Shown in pieces: positions 1-6,413 of a DNA stretch of 6,705 bases; the first letter of the stretch is position 1; each line of letters opens with the position of its first letter. A program made the translations under genes and the position numbers. The notes below the pieces were generated by a model that searched no databases, had not been told where the DNA came from, and saw only the letters and a list, made by a program, of their open reading frames with translations. The stretch covers positions 1-6,705 of the forward strand of contig JAKBAL010000126.1 in NCBI GenBank assembly GCA_021809225.1, written 5' to 3'. Source of the stretch: Pseudomonadota bacterium (GTDB lineage Bacteria > Pseudomonadota > Alphaproteobacteria > UBA9655).

Positions 1-1
1 A

Positions 2-460
2 AAGCATGAGTATGAAGTTGCACGACTTTATACGGATGGCACGTTCATGAAAGAACTTCGTTCTCAATTTGAGAGACCACTTAAACTGAATTTTTACCTA
101 GCTCCTCCCCTTTTTGCCAAGAGAGATCCCTTTTCGGGCGAATTAAAGAAAAAGAAGTATGGGTCTTGGATGATGTATGCCTTTCGCTTTTTGGCTAAAC
201 TGAAGGGATTGCGAGGAACCATCTTTGATATTTTTGGCTATTCGCAAGATCGGAAAAAAGAGCGTGCTTTGATCAAGGATTACGAGGACCTGATTCTTTA
301 CCTTTTAGACCATCTTACGCTTGATAATTATGAGATTGCCCTTTCTCTGGCCTCCCTTCCTGAACACATTCGGGGTTATGGACATGTGAAAGAACGGCAT
401 TTGCATACAGTCAAAGCAAATGAGCAAGCCCTTCTGGCCCAATTTAAAGCGACACTTTGA
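2..460 (+). CDS. Indolepyruvate ferredoxin oxidoreductase, C-terminal end (5' end outside window)
   Basis: The frame is open from base 2 with no start codon of its own, so this is the last 152 residues of a longer protein. The Met at base 47 is internal: the residues before it (KHEYEVARLYTDGTF) continue the conserved sequence. The segment reads like the C-terminal domain of the long, single-chain indolepyruvate ferredoxin oxidoreductases of proteobacteria. Recognisable stretches are KLNFYLAPPLFAKRDP, LKGLRGTIFDIFGYS and the near-terminal LPEHIRGYGHVKERHL. These enzymes oxidatively decarboxylate aryl pyruvates such as indolepyruvate, from transaminated aromatic amino acids, to the acyl-CoA and pass electrons to ferredoxin in the cytoplasm. 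The catalytic thiamine-diphosphate and Fe-S parts would lie upstream and cannot be checked. The stop codon is 2 bp from that of the convergent phosphatase gene. Recognition is from remembered family sequence, not from a search. Confidence 0.85.
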   Translation, partial: KHEYEVARLYTDGTFMKELRSQFERPLKLNFYLAPPLFAKRDPFSGELKKKKYGSWMMYAFRFLAKLKGLRGTIFDIFGYSQDRKKERALIKDYEDLILYLLDHLTLDNYEIALSLASLPEHIRGYGHVKERHLHTVKANEQALLAQFKATL

Positions 461-462
461 TT

Positions 463-1326
463 TTAGAGAAGAGAATTCGAAATGATAGATGAGTTCGTGC
501 TGCCTTCATGGGGTCTTTTTGACTGACGCCAATCTGACCAGCGTTGTATTCCTCCAGTCTTTCGCTGACAAGCAAATTGGTAGAATTCTTCAATAAAGCT
601 TTTTCGAGCTTCAAGCATTTGTTTGTCATAGGTTCCGTCTTTCCAAACTTCAGTGTTAAATAAGTCCTCTGAACCTAAAAGCGTTTGACGTTTAACAATG
701 TCATTGATTGAAACAAGAGGGGCATTTTTAAACGTGTCCAACATAACAAGTAAAATAGAGGTACGTCCTTGTCCATGAGCACAGTGGAAATGAAGCCAGA
801 CATTTTCTGGAAGGGTATCGAAAAAAGAGACGATCTCATCAATGTTTTCTTCAGTTTCAATAAATTGACTGCCAACGTTAACTTCTTTATAGTCAAAACC
901 ATACTTTTTGGCTTCTACGGATTCAGAGATCACTAATTCAGGCTGGATAGCCGTGGTGCCTGTAAAAAACCACCGTCGAATGAGATGCTTTAATTCAGGG
1001 GATCCTTTACGTTGGTAGGCAAAAAAGTTGGTGGGAATGCCGTGAATATAGCCATGATATTCTGCCATTCCATCAACAATAATTTTAGGCCCTTGGATAT
1101 GGCTTAACCGTTTTTGAAGATCTGAGAAACGAACGGATGTTCCTCCTGAAGCCTTAAGTTCTCGTAGTCCTCTTACATCAATGCTCTGCATGGTCCAAAG
1201 AGTATCTTGCATGGAGCGAAAGTGACTCCAATAAAAAATATCTAAAAATACATAGAGAATTAAGATAATAAGACTAATGAGACTTCCCCCAATGAAAACT
1301 CTTTTTTTAGTTAAAAGGTGTTTCAT
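463..1326 (-). CDS. Membrane-anchored PTP-like phytase / cysteine phosphatase, downstream copy
   Basis: This is a 287-residue protein. Residues about 10-31 are a hydrophobic segment after a Lys/Arg-rich start, probably an uncleaved signal anchor that places the rest in the periplasm or outside. The catalytic domain follows, with an ASGG motif at 59-62, VDGMAEYHGYIHGIP at 84-98 and the phosphatase loop HCAHGQGRTS (Cys182, Arg188). After the loop comes a helix with IVKRQTLLGSEDLF. This order matches the PTP-like phytases of the Selenomonas PhyA type, which remove phosphates from myo-inositol polyphosphates, though some relatives act on phosphotyrosine. The expected general-acid Asp, 29 residues before the Cys, is Ser153. 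The start at 1326 is chosen because the open frame upstream to 1410 only re-reads the neighbour's C-terminal coding in another frame. The gene overlaps its tandem copy by 20 bp and has no strong Shine-Dalgarno, so coupled translation is likely. The substrate is unknown. Confidence 0.8.
   Translation of the reverse strand: MKHLLTKKRVFIGGSLISLIILILYVFLDIFYWSHFRSMQDTLWTMQSIDVRGLRELKASGGTSVRFSDLQKRLSHIQGPKIIVDGMAEYHGYIHGIPTNFFAYQRKGSPELKHLIRRWFFTGTTAIQPELVISESVEAKKYGFDYKEVNVGSQFIETEENIDEIVSFFDTLPENVWLHFHCAHGQGRTSILLVMLDTFKNAPLVSINDIVKRQTLLGSEDLFNTEVWKDGTYDKQMLEARKSFIEEFYQFACQRKTGGIQRWSDWRQSKRPHEGSTNSSIISNSLL
528..555 (-). repeat. 28-nt near-identical block shared by the phosphatase pair, copy 1
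   Basis: This stretch matches 1357-1384 at 27 of 28 positions, in direct orientation. It encodes the GGIQRWSDW-type C-terminal block in both phosphatase genes. The identity drops sharply on both sides. Confidence 0.85.
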
Positions 1327-2155
1327 CGAGTTCCATCTTATTCGCTTTTTGAAGATGCCAATCTGACCAGCGTTGGATTCCTCCGGCTTTTCGTTGGCAA
1401 ATAAAGTCATAAAAATTTATTATAAATTTTTTGCGAGCGACGAGTTGATCTTTTGAATACGTGCCCTTTGTCCAAACAGTCGTATTAAACAAATCGACAG
1501 ATCCGAGAAGGAGATGTCGCTTAACAATATCAGCTAATGTGACCTGAGGGGCGTTGTGCATGATGTCTAACATAGCAAGAATTGTAGATGTTCTTCCTTT
1601 ACCATTGGTGCAATGGATATGTACCCAAACGTCTTTTGGTAAGGTATCAAAAAAATTCACAATATCATCAATGTTATCATCAGTGGCGGCAAATTTGCTT
1701 CCTATAGTCACAGCCCTATAGATAAAGCCGTATTTTTCTGCTTCTTCGGCTTCTGTAGTGACTAAGTGGGGTCTCTCATCAAAGCTGCCTGTCCAAAGGA
1801 GCCGTCGAATATATCGTCTGAGTCCTGGCTTGGAAAGCCCATAACCTAGAAAAGTTGTTGGGATGCTGTTAATATAGCCATGATATTCGCATTTAACGTC
1901 AACAAGGATCTTATCTTTTTTAATATGCTTAAGTCTTCTTGTAAGATCAGCAAAACGAGGCGCGTTTCCTCCTGAAGCTTGTATGTTTCTTAAGCCTGTT
2001 AAATTAACGTTTTCAGAAGAAGAAATTGGATCTTGGAAGGTCCGAAAGTTATCGCCACCATAAAAAGCATCAAAAAACAAAGCAACAACTATTCCCAGCA
2101 AAAGAGTAAAAGTGATTCCAACAAGGAGAAGCTTTTTCTTTAAAGTTTTTCTCAT
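1307..2155 (-). CDS. Membrane-anchored PTP-like phytase / cysteine phosphatase, upstream copy
   Basis: This 282-residue protein is the tandem paralogue of the downstream gene. I count 87 of 140 identical residues across positions 131-270. Residues 1-8 are basic (RKTLKKK) and about 9-29 form a membrane segment with no clear signal-peptidase site, so a signal anchor is favoured over a cleaved signal. The catalytic loop is HCTNGKGRTS (Cys182, Arg188), preceded by VWVHI and followed by IVKRHLLLGSVDLF. An ASGG motif (60-63) and EYHGYINSIP (90-99) match the N-terminal part of the PTP-like phytase fold. As in the sister copy, position 153 is Ser rather than the expected acid Asp. The C-terminal block CQRKAGGIQRWSDW (253-266) is nearly identical in both copies. 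It is first in a two-gene unit with a candidate promoter near 2315-2343 and about 150 nt of leader. No strong ribosome binding site precedes the ATG. Inositol-phosphate hydrolysis is the best guess; protein phosphatase activity is possible. Confidence 0.8.
   Translation of the reverse strand: MRKTLKKKLLLVGITFTLLLGIVVALFFDAFYGGDNFRTFQDPISSSENVNLTGLRNIQASGGNAPRFADLTRRLKHIKKDKILVDVKCEYHGYINSIPTTFLGYGLSKPGLRRYIRRLLWTGSFDERPHLVTTEAEEAEKYGFIYRAVTIGSKFAATDDNIDDIVNFFDTLPKDVWVHIHCTNGKGRTSTILAMLDIMHNAPQVTLADIVKRHLLLGSVDLFNTTVWTKGTYSKDQLVARKKFIINFYDFICQRKAGGIQRWSDWHLQKANKMELDETPFN
1357..1384 (-). repeat. 28-nt near-identical block shared by the phosphatase pair, copy 2
   Basis: Second copy of the block at 528-555, lying 829 bp away near the 3' end of the upstream phosphatase gene. 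Recombination between the two copies would delete the equivalent of one gene and leave a single intact reading frame. Confidence 0.85.
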
Positions 2156-2295
2156 CGGTAGTTTTCTTTTGGATAAGTATGATGCACTTGGTCTCGTATC
2201 ATTTCGACAATATGTTTAAAATATTAAGGTAAGAGATCTTGTAAAAGACTTCTTTAAGTTAGGCAAGAAAGAAATTTCCTTAGCATGCCATAAGT

Positions 2296-2325
2296 TAAAT
2301 TATTAACGCATTTGTTAATAATTTA
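2296..2325. promoter_or_regulatory. Perfect inverted repeat over the promoter, operator candidate
   Basis: The arms are TAAATTATTAAC (2296-2307) and GTTAATAATTTA (2314-2325), perfectly complementary over 12 bp, with a 6-bp centre. The repeat covers the predicted -10 box and start of the leftward promoter, where a dimeric repressor would be expected to bind. It lacks a GC-rich stem and a T run, so it is a poor intrinsic terminator. Being entirely AT-rich apart from the inner C/G, chance occurrence in this AT-rich spacer is possible but unlikely at 12 bp. Confidence 0.5.
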
Positions 2326-2343
2326 GTAACTAATTCACGTCAA
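2315..2343 (-). promoter_or_regulatory. Candidate sigma-70-type promoter for the phosphatase pair
   Basis: Read on the minus strand, TTGACG (2338-2343, five of six to TTGACA) is followed after exactly 17 bp by TATTAA (2315-2320, four of six to TATAAT). Transcription would start near 2308 and run left into the gene starting at 2155, leaving a leader of about 150 nt. It was called by eye and no start site is known. Confidence 0.45.
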
Positions 2344-2389
2344 ACTGCTTTCCACCATTTATCAGCATAAGCTGCAACAGGAGGAGAAT

Positions 2390-2533
2390 ATGCTAAGGAA
2401 AAAAACATTAAATGCTCTGGATATAGCCAGTCAAATACTACCTTTTATAATGATTACAGCTACGTTGATTGGAGTGTCGTATGTTTACGGAAATGCCCTT
2501 CATTCTTTTAAATGGAGTCTTTCTTTTGTCTAA
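2390..2533 (+). CDS. Small single-pass membrane protein (47 aa), function unknown
   Basis: An ATG at 2390 sits 3 bp past the end of the purine-rich run AGGAGGAG (2379-2386), with 5 bp between its AGGAGG core and the start codon, one of the strongest ribosome binding sites in the window. The frame runs 47 codons to TAA. The product begins MLRKKTLNALDIASQ and has a continuous hydrophobic stretch at about residues 16-36 (ILPFIMITATLIGVSYVYG). It ends in a short polar and aromatic tail (SFKWSLSFV). The basic N-terminus predicts N-in, C-out topology in the inner membrane. I do not recognise a family. It lies alone, divergent from the phosphatase pair, in otherwise non-coding AT-rich DNA. No convincing promoter was found, though the palindrome at 2296-2325 lies 54 bp before its ribosome binding site. 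The ribosome binding site and the good membrane segment are the main reasons to believe it. Confidence 0.55.
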   Translation: MLRKKTLNALDIASQILPFIMITATLIGVSYVYGNALHSFKWSLSFV

Positions 2534-2674
2534 CAATAAGTCTGTATAATTTAACATTTTATTAAGAGTTAATTAAGAAAGATATCATCATAAAAAATTA
2601 TATAATTCAAATATTAATAATGTCTCTCAATATGAATCGCCCCACCTTTTTTTTTGTAACTTGCCTAAACAACA
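2534..2674. other. AT-rich non-coding spacer
   Basis: No supportable gene lies between the small membrane gene and the tRNA promoter region. The stretch contains a lone TATAAT at 2545-2550 without a suitably placed -35, a 12-bp AT-only palindrome at 2596-2607, and a run of nine T (2647-2655) with no stem before it. Confidence 0.5.
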
Positions 2675-2703
2675 TTTCCAAATTAGGGAGAGCATGATAT
2701 GGT
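2675..2703 (+). promoter_or_regulatory. Candidate promoter of tRNA-Leu
   Basis: TTTCCA (2675-2680) and TATGGT (2698-2703) are separated by 17 bp, each with four of six consensus matches. They predict a start near 2710, just before the mature tRNA 5' end at 2715. This is a weak match called on position. Confidence 0.35.
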
Positions 2704-2714
2704 TTACAGGCAAT

Positions 2715-2799
2715 GCGGGCGTGGTGGAATTGGTAGACACGCCAGACTTAGGATCTGGTGGCGAAAGTCGTGGGGGTTCAAGTCCCTTCGCCCGCACCA
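2715..2799 (+). tRNA. tRNA-Leu (anticodon UAG)
   Basis: The acceptor stem GCGGGCG (2715-2721) pairs with CGCCCGC (2789-2795), followed by discriminator A and an encoded CCA (2797-2799). The anticodon stem CCAGA/TCTGG (2742-2746, 2754-2758) encloses a 7-nt loop with TAG at 2749-2751, preceded by T and followed by G, as in leucine tRNAs reading CUN codons. A long variable arm (2759-2771) with a small GAAA-looped stem makes it a type II tRNA, as expected for Leu. The T loop TTCAAGT lies at 2777-2783. At 85 nt it is a normal length. Its position upstream of tig is seen in other alphaproteobacteria. Confidence 0.97.
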
Positions 2800-2801
2800 A
2801 A

Positions 2802-2839
2802 TTACTGTACAAAGCGCCAAAGGATCAGTAAGGTTTTTT
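2802..2839 (+). terminator. Weak terminator-like hairpin after tRNA-Leu
   Basis: TTACTG (2802-2807) and CAGTAA (2826-2831) are perfectly complementary. Two bases later comes a run of six T (2834-2839). The stem is short and its 18-nt loop is large, so termination would be partial at best. It may instead be part of the leader of tig. Confidence 0.3.
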
Positions 2840-2870
2840 CAATTTCGTTCGTAACTTAAGTGAGCCGTAA

Positions 2871-4316
2871 ATGATGAAGATTATAGAAACCCTCTCTCAA
2901 GGCCTAAAAAGGTCATTTGAAGTTATTATTCCCACAGATCAGATTGAGTCAAAGCTTAATGATCGTCTTGCAGCCATTGGCAAAAAAGTTAAAATGCCTG
3001 GCTTCCGTCCGGGAAAAATCCCTCTTGCTATGCTGAAACAACGCTATAAGGCCGAGGCTCTTTCAGAGGTTATGGAAGAATGCCTAGAAAAAGGAGTCCA
3101 ACAAGTTCTTAAAGACAATGAGCTTGTTCCTTCTCTTAAACCGAAAGCCAATATTAAGTCCTTTGAAGAGGGAAAAGATCTCACCATTTATATTGATCTG
3201 GAAATTCTCCCGACAATAGGGGACATTCAGCTTGCAGATCTTTCCTTTGAAAAACACATTGTAACTGTTCCTTCTGAGGTCACCTCGCGGGCTCTTGAAA
3301 ATATTGCACGACAAAACCGTGAAACACGCTCCCTGAAAAAGCTTCGTAAAACACAAAAAGGATATATTATTATCATTGATTTTGAAGGCTTTATTGAGGA
3401 CACCCCTATTGAAGGTGGCTCAGGTAAAGACCATCCTTTAGAGCTAGGCTCAGGAGCTTTTATCCCTGGTTTTGAAGATCAACTTATTGATCAGGAAAAA
3501 GGCAATAAAGTAGATGTTAGAGTGACCTTTCCCAAAGATTATCATGAAGCCCATTATGCAGATAAACCGGCTCGCTTTGATGTAACGATTACCGATATTC
3601 ATGAAGCTGAGCCGATAGAGATTAATGAAGCTCTTGCCAAAAAACTTGATTTTGAGTCGCTTAAGGCTATGGAAGAATGGATTGAACAAAACATTGTTAA
3701 AAACTACTCCGCTCAAAGTTTTTTAAATACCAAACGGCATGTTTTAGATGCTCTAGCCGAGCGGTTTACCTTTGATGTTCCTCAAAATATGAAAGACCTT
3801 GAGTTTAATAACATTTGGGAGCAACTCTGTAAGGAGCTTGGCATTACTCAAGAGAAGTCTGCCAATTCGAATGTTAAAGAAAAACCAAACTTAAAAATAT
3901 TCGAAGAATCTACTGGTAAAAGCGAAGAGGAGCTGCGCGAAGAATACCTTATGATTGCTGAGCGACGCGTGCGCTTAGGGGTTCTTCTTGCAGAAATTGG
4001 GAAGCGAAATCAGATTTCAGTAACTAATCAAGAACTTTTAAACGCTCTCACAGTCCGAGCTCGTGAGTTCCCCGGTCAGGAAAAAGAAGTTTTCGATTTT
4101 TATCGTAATAACGAAGCAGCTCTCGCCACCTTAAGAGCTCCTATTTTTGAAAATAAAGTGATTGAGTTCATCTTGAGTCAAGGTAAGGTCACAGAAAAAT
4201 CAATTACGCCAGAAGATCTAGAAAAACTTATTGCCCATGAAGAAGAAGAAATAGAAACGCAGATTTCTTCTAAGGCAAAGAAAACTAAAAAACCATCAAA
4301 GAAAAAAGATTCTTAA
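2871..4316 (+). CDS. tig: Trigger factor, ribosome-associated chaperone and prolyl isomerase
   Basis: Trigger factor docks at the ribosome exit tunnel and shields emerging chains. The 481-residue product has all three domains. The ribosome-binding domain carries the signature loop GFRPGKIP at residues 44-51. The FKBP-type peptidyl-prolyl isomerase domain spans about 150-245, with PLELGSGAFIPGFEDQL at 189-205 and VTFPKDYH at 218-225. The C-terminal substrate-cradling domain follows, including EELREEYLMIAERRVRLGVLL. A Lys-rich tail (KAKKTKKPSKKKDS) ends the protein, as in many alphaproteobacterial forms, and the length is normal for the class. Two ATGs stand in tandem at 2871 and 2874. The Shine-Dalgarno is weak (AAGTGAG, 2858-2864) and either start could be used. 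The stop is 15 bp before clpP, so the two are probably co-transcribed. Confidence 0.97.
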   Translation: MMKIIETLSQGLKRSFEVIIPTDQIESKLNDRLAAIGKKVKMPGFRPGKIPLAMLKQRYKAEALSEVMEECLEKGVQQVLKDNELVPSLKPKANIKSFEEGKDLTIYIDLEILPTIGDIQLADLSFEKHIVTVPSEVTSRALENIARQNRETRSLKKLRKTQKGYIIIIDFEGFIEDTPIEGGSGKDHPLELGSGAFIPGFEDQLIDQEKGNKVDVRVTFPKDYHEAHYADKPARFDVTITDIHEAEPIEINEALAKKLDFESLKAMEEWIEQNIVKNYSAQSFLNTKRHVLDALAERFTFDVPQNMKDLEFNNIWEQLCKELGITQEKSANSNVKEKPNLKIFEESTGKSEEELREEYLMIAERRVRLGVLLAEIGKRNQISVTNQELLNALTVRAREFPGQEKEVFDFYRNNEAALATLRAPIFENKVIEFILSQGKVTEKSITPEDLEKLIAHEEEEIETQISSKAKKTKKPSKKKDS

Positions 4317-4322
4317 AAGGAG
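4317..4322 (+). promoter_or_regulatory. Ribosome binding site of clpP
   Basis: AAGGAG starts one base after the tig stop codon and lies 9 bp before the ATG at 4332. In-frame ATGs also occur at 4338 and 4344. The spacing favours the first or second. Confidence 0.7.
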
Positions 4323-4331
4323 CAATCTCTT

Positions 4332-4958
4332 ATGGAAATGTACATGAATACCTTAGTCCCTATCGTTGTTGAACAAACTGCTCGTGGAGAACGATCCTTT
4401 GATATTTTTTCACGTCTTTTAAAAGAGAGAATTATTTTTCTTAATGGACCGATTGATGATGTTGTCTCAAGTCTTGTTTGCGCTCAACTTCTTTTCTTAG
4501 AGTCAGAAAATCCTAATAAGGATATCCATCTTTATATCAATTCGCCAGGAGGTTCTGTAACTTCAGGCTTCGCCATTTATGATACGTTGAACTACATTCG
4601 TCCCGATATTTCAACTCTTTGCTTTGGTCAAGCTGCCTCGATGGGATCTTTTCTCCTCTCAGCGGGAACGAAAGGAAAGCGATATTGCTTACCCAATGGT
4701 CGTGTGATGATTCATCAACCATGGGGAGGGTTTCAAGGCCAAGCCTCTGACATTGAAATTCATGCGCGGGAAATGTTATATACGAAAGCTCGTTTGAATA
4801 AAATTTATGCGGACCACACAGGTCAATCTCTTGAAGTCATTGAAAAAGCTATGGATCGAGATAACTTTATGACGGCTGAAGCAGCCAAAGAATTTGGTCT
4901 TATTGATGAGGTTGTTTCTCATCGACCTGACTCAGCTGATGCGAGTAAAAGTGCTTAA
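4332..4958 (+). CDS. clpP: ATP-dependent Clp protease proteolytic subunit ClpP
   Basis: ClpP is the serine peptidase that assembles into two stacked heptameric rings and degrades proteins threaded in by ClpX or another Clp ATPase in the cytoplasm. The 208-residue product has the full catalytic triad. The nucleophile is Ser103 in [11 protein letters not shown], followed by His128 in RVMIHQP and Asp177 in AMDRDNFM. The 25- and 49-residue spacings equal those of E. coli ClpP. The oxyanion and substrate strand SPGGSV lies at 71-76. The N-terminus ([25 protein letters not shown]) is typical. A short N-terminal propeptide may be processed. The gene is 15 bp downstream of tig and upstream of clpX, the standard order. 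Nothing is unusual in the sequence. Confidence 0.98.
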   Translation: MEMYMNTLVPIVVEQTARGERSFDIFSRLLKERIIFLNGPIDDVVSSLVCAQLLFLESENPNKDIHLYINSPGGSVTSGFAIYDTLNYIRPDISTLCFGQAASMGSFLLSAGTKGKRYCLPNGRVMIHQPWGGFQGQASDIEIHAREMLYTKARLNKIYADHTGQSLEVIEKAMDRDNFMTAEAAKEFGLIDEVVSHRPDSADASKSA

Positions 4959-5090
4959 TGTATCAAAAAATCATGTTTTTATCCCTTTCATTAACTATTT
5001 TTTGGTAGATCCATGCGATTCTAAAGATAGGAAGAGAAAAAAAATTCAAAATATGATTGATCTTGCTAAGAAGAGCCAAAAGAGAATTGA

Positions 5091-5096
5091 AGGAGG
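5091..5096 (+). promoter_or_regulatory. Ribosome binding site deciding the clpX start
   Basis: AGGAGG lies 5 bp before the ATG at 5102 but only 2 bp before the ATG at 5099, which is too close. The frame is open back to 5057, but the family N-terminus (MSK..., then the zinc finger) also points to 5102. Confidence 0.8.
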
Positions 5097-5101
5097 GTAT
5101 G

Positions 5102-6373
5102 ATGTCAAAAGGTAAAAATGAAGATCCAAGAAGCCCTCTTTATTGTTCCTTCTGCGGAAAAAGTCAGCATGAAGTTCGAAAACTTATTGCTGGACCTTCG
5201 GTCTTTATTTGTGATGAATGCGTTGATTTATGCACTGATATCATCAAAGAAGAAAACAAAGGCCCTCTTGTTCGCTCTCCAGACGGAGTGGCAACGCCAC
5301 AACAAATCTTTGACGTTTTAAATGATTACGTCATTGGCCAAAACAGTGCCAAAAGGGTCTTATCTGTTGCCGTGCACAACCACTATAAGCGTCTTGAGCA
5401 TGGAACGCATTCGAGTGATGTTGAACTTTCAAAGTCTAATATACTGCTTGTGGGTCCAACAGGGTGTGGAAAAACCCTTCTGGCTCAGACTCTTGCACGT
5501 ATCATTGATGTCCCCTTTACCATGGCTGATGCAACGACCTTAACAGAAGCGGGTTATGTGGGAGAAGATGTTGAAAATATCATTCTCAAACTTCTCCAAG
5601 CTGCAGACTATAATGTCGAAAAGGCCCAGCGTGGGATTGTTTACATTGATGAAGTAGATAAAATTTCTCGTAAGTCAGATAATCCATCCATTACACGTGA
5701 TGTGTCAGGGGAAGGCGTGCAGCAGGCTCTTCTAAAAATCATGGAAGGAACTGTTGCATCTGTTCCTCCTCAAGGAGGACGTAAGCATCCTCAACAAGAA
5801 TTTTTACAAGTTGATACGACAAATATCCTCTTTATTTGCGGTGGAGCCTTTGCGGGGATCGAAAAAATAATCTCTGCCCGTGGACGGGGAACGGCCATAG
5901 GTTTTGGCGCAGATGTGCGGGGACCTGAAGATCGTCGAACGGGCGAACTTTTAGAAGAACTTGAAACGGAAGATCTGTTGAAGTTTGGTCTGATCCCAGA
6001 ATTTATTGGACGTTTGCCAGTTATTGCAACTCTCAATGATTTGGATGAGTCCGCTCTTATTCAAATTTTAACAGAACCAAAAAACGCTCTAATTAAGCAA
6101 TATAAACGTCTTTTCAATATGGATTGTGTTGAGCTAACTTTTACAGATGGCGCTCTTAAAGCGATCGCTAAGAAGGCTATTGAAAGAAAGACAGGAGCGA
6201 GAGGGTTACGGTCTATTCTTGAGTTTACTCTTTTGAATACAATGTTTGATCTTCCGACGATGGAGAATGTAGAAGAAGTTGTCGTCAACGAAGAAGTGAT
6301 CCTTAATAAGGCGGATCCCCTCTTTATTTACGGTAAAAAAGAACCTAAAAATGCGGATGGCGTCAGCGCGTAA
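5102..6373 (+). CDS. clpX: ATP-dependent Clp protease ATPase subunit ClpX
   Basis: ClpX is the hexameric AAA+ unfoldase that recognises degradation tags, including the SsrA tag on stalled ribosome products, and translocates substrates into ClpP. The 423-residue product is complete and almost exactly the E. coli length. Its N-terminal C4 zinc finger uses Cys15, Cys18, Cys37 and Cys40 (CSFC and CDEC). Walker A is GPTGCGKT (118-125), the pore loop GYVG (151-154) and Walker B IVYIDE (179-184). The RKH loop is at 227-229 and the ClpP-docking IGF loop at 266-268. The arginine finger is Arg304 in EFIGRLP, and the sensor-2 motif TGARGLRS is at 364-371. It follows clpP by 143 bp, so it may be on the same transcript or have an extra promoter, though none is convincing in that gap. 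In many alphaproteobacteria lon follows; here it does not. Confidence 0.98.
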   Translation: MSKGKNEDPRSPLYCSFCGKSQHEVRKLIAGPSVFICDECVDLCTDIIKEENKGPLVRSPDGVATPQQIFDVLNDYVIGQNSAKRVLSVAVHNHYKRLEHGTHSSDVELSKSNILLVGPTGCGKTLLAQTLARIIDVPFTMADATTLTEAGYVGEDVENIILKLLQAADYNVEKAQRGIVYIDEVDKISRKSDNPSITRDVSGEGVQQALLKIMEGTVASVPPQGGRKHPQQEFLQVDTTNILFICGGAFAGIEKIISARGRGTAIGFGADVRGPEDRRTGELLEELETEDLLKFGLIPEFIGRLPVIATLNDLDESALIQILTEPKNALIKQYKRLFNMDCVELTFTDGALKAIAKKAIERKTGARGLRSILEFTLLNTMFDLPTMENVEEVVVNEEVILNKADPLFIYGKKEPKNADGVSA

Positions 6374-6413
6374 GATAAATATCCTAAGTTTTGAATCAGT
6401 ACATCTTAAGCTG

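Noticed and set aside
444..629. 61-codon minus-strand frame
   Set aside because: It is the out-of-frame reading of the phosphatase C-terminal block; its resemblance to the frame upstream of 1326 simply reflects the gene duplication.
1327..1410. N-terminal extension of the downstream phosphatase to an ATG at 1410
   Set aside because: The extra 28 residues are the neighbour's conserved C-terminal coding read in a different frame, and the membrane anchor begins right after the ATG at 1326.
2179..2232. 17-codon plus-strand frame (MMHLVSYHFDNMFKILR)
   Set aside because: Too short, with a weak ribosome binding site and no attenuator or regulatory pattern after it.
2545..2550. Perfect TATAAT
   Set aside because: The bases 16-18 bp upstream do not form a -35, and TATAAT words are expected by chance in such AT-rich DNA.
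2596..2607. 12-bp AT-only palindrome
   Set aside because: Made only of A and T in an AT-rich spacer with no promoter or gene start at the right distance.
2627..2812. 61-codon minus-strand frame across the tRNA
   Set aside because: It is the antisense reading of a leucine tRNA, a frequent false gene.
4964..4981. A-run and T-run around TCATG after clpP as a terminator
   Set aside because: The stem is A-T only and too weak to support termination.
5057..5101. Upstream in-frame start for clpX
   Set aside because: It adds 15 residues not found in ClpX proteins, and the strong AGGAGG is positioned for the ATG at 5102.
4894..5115. 73-codon plus-strand frame between clpP and clpX
   Set aside because: It overlaps clpP out of frame and ends inside clpX, and its translation has no recognisable character.
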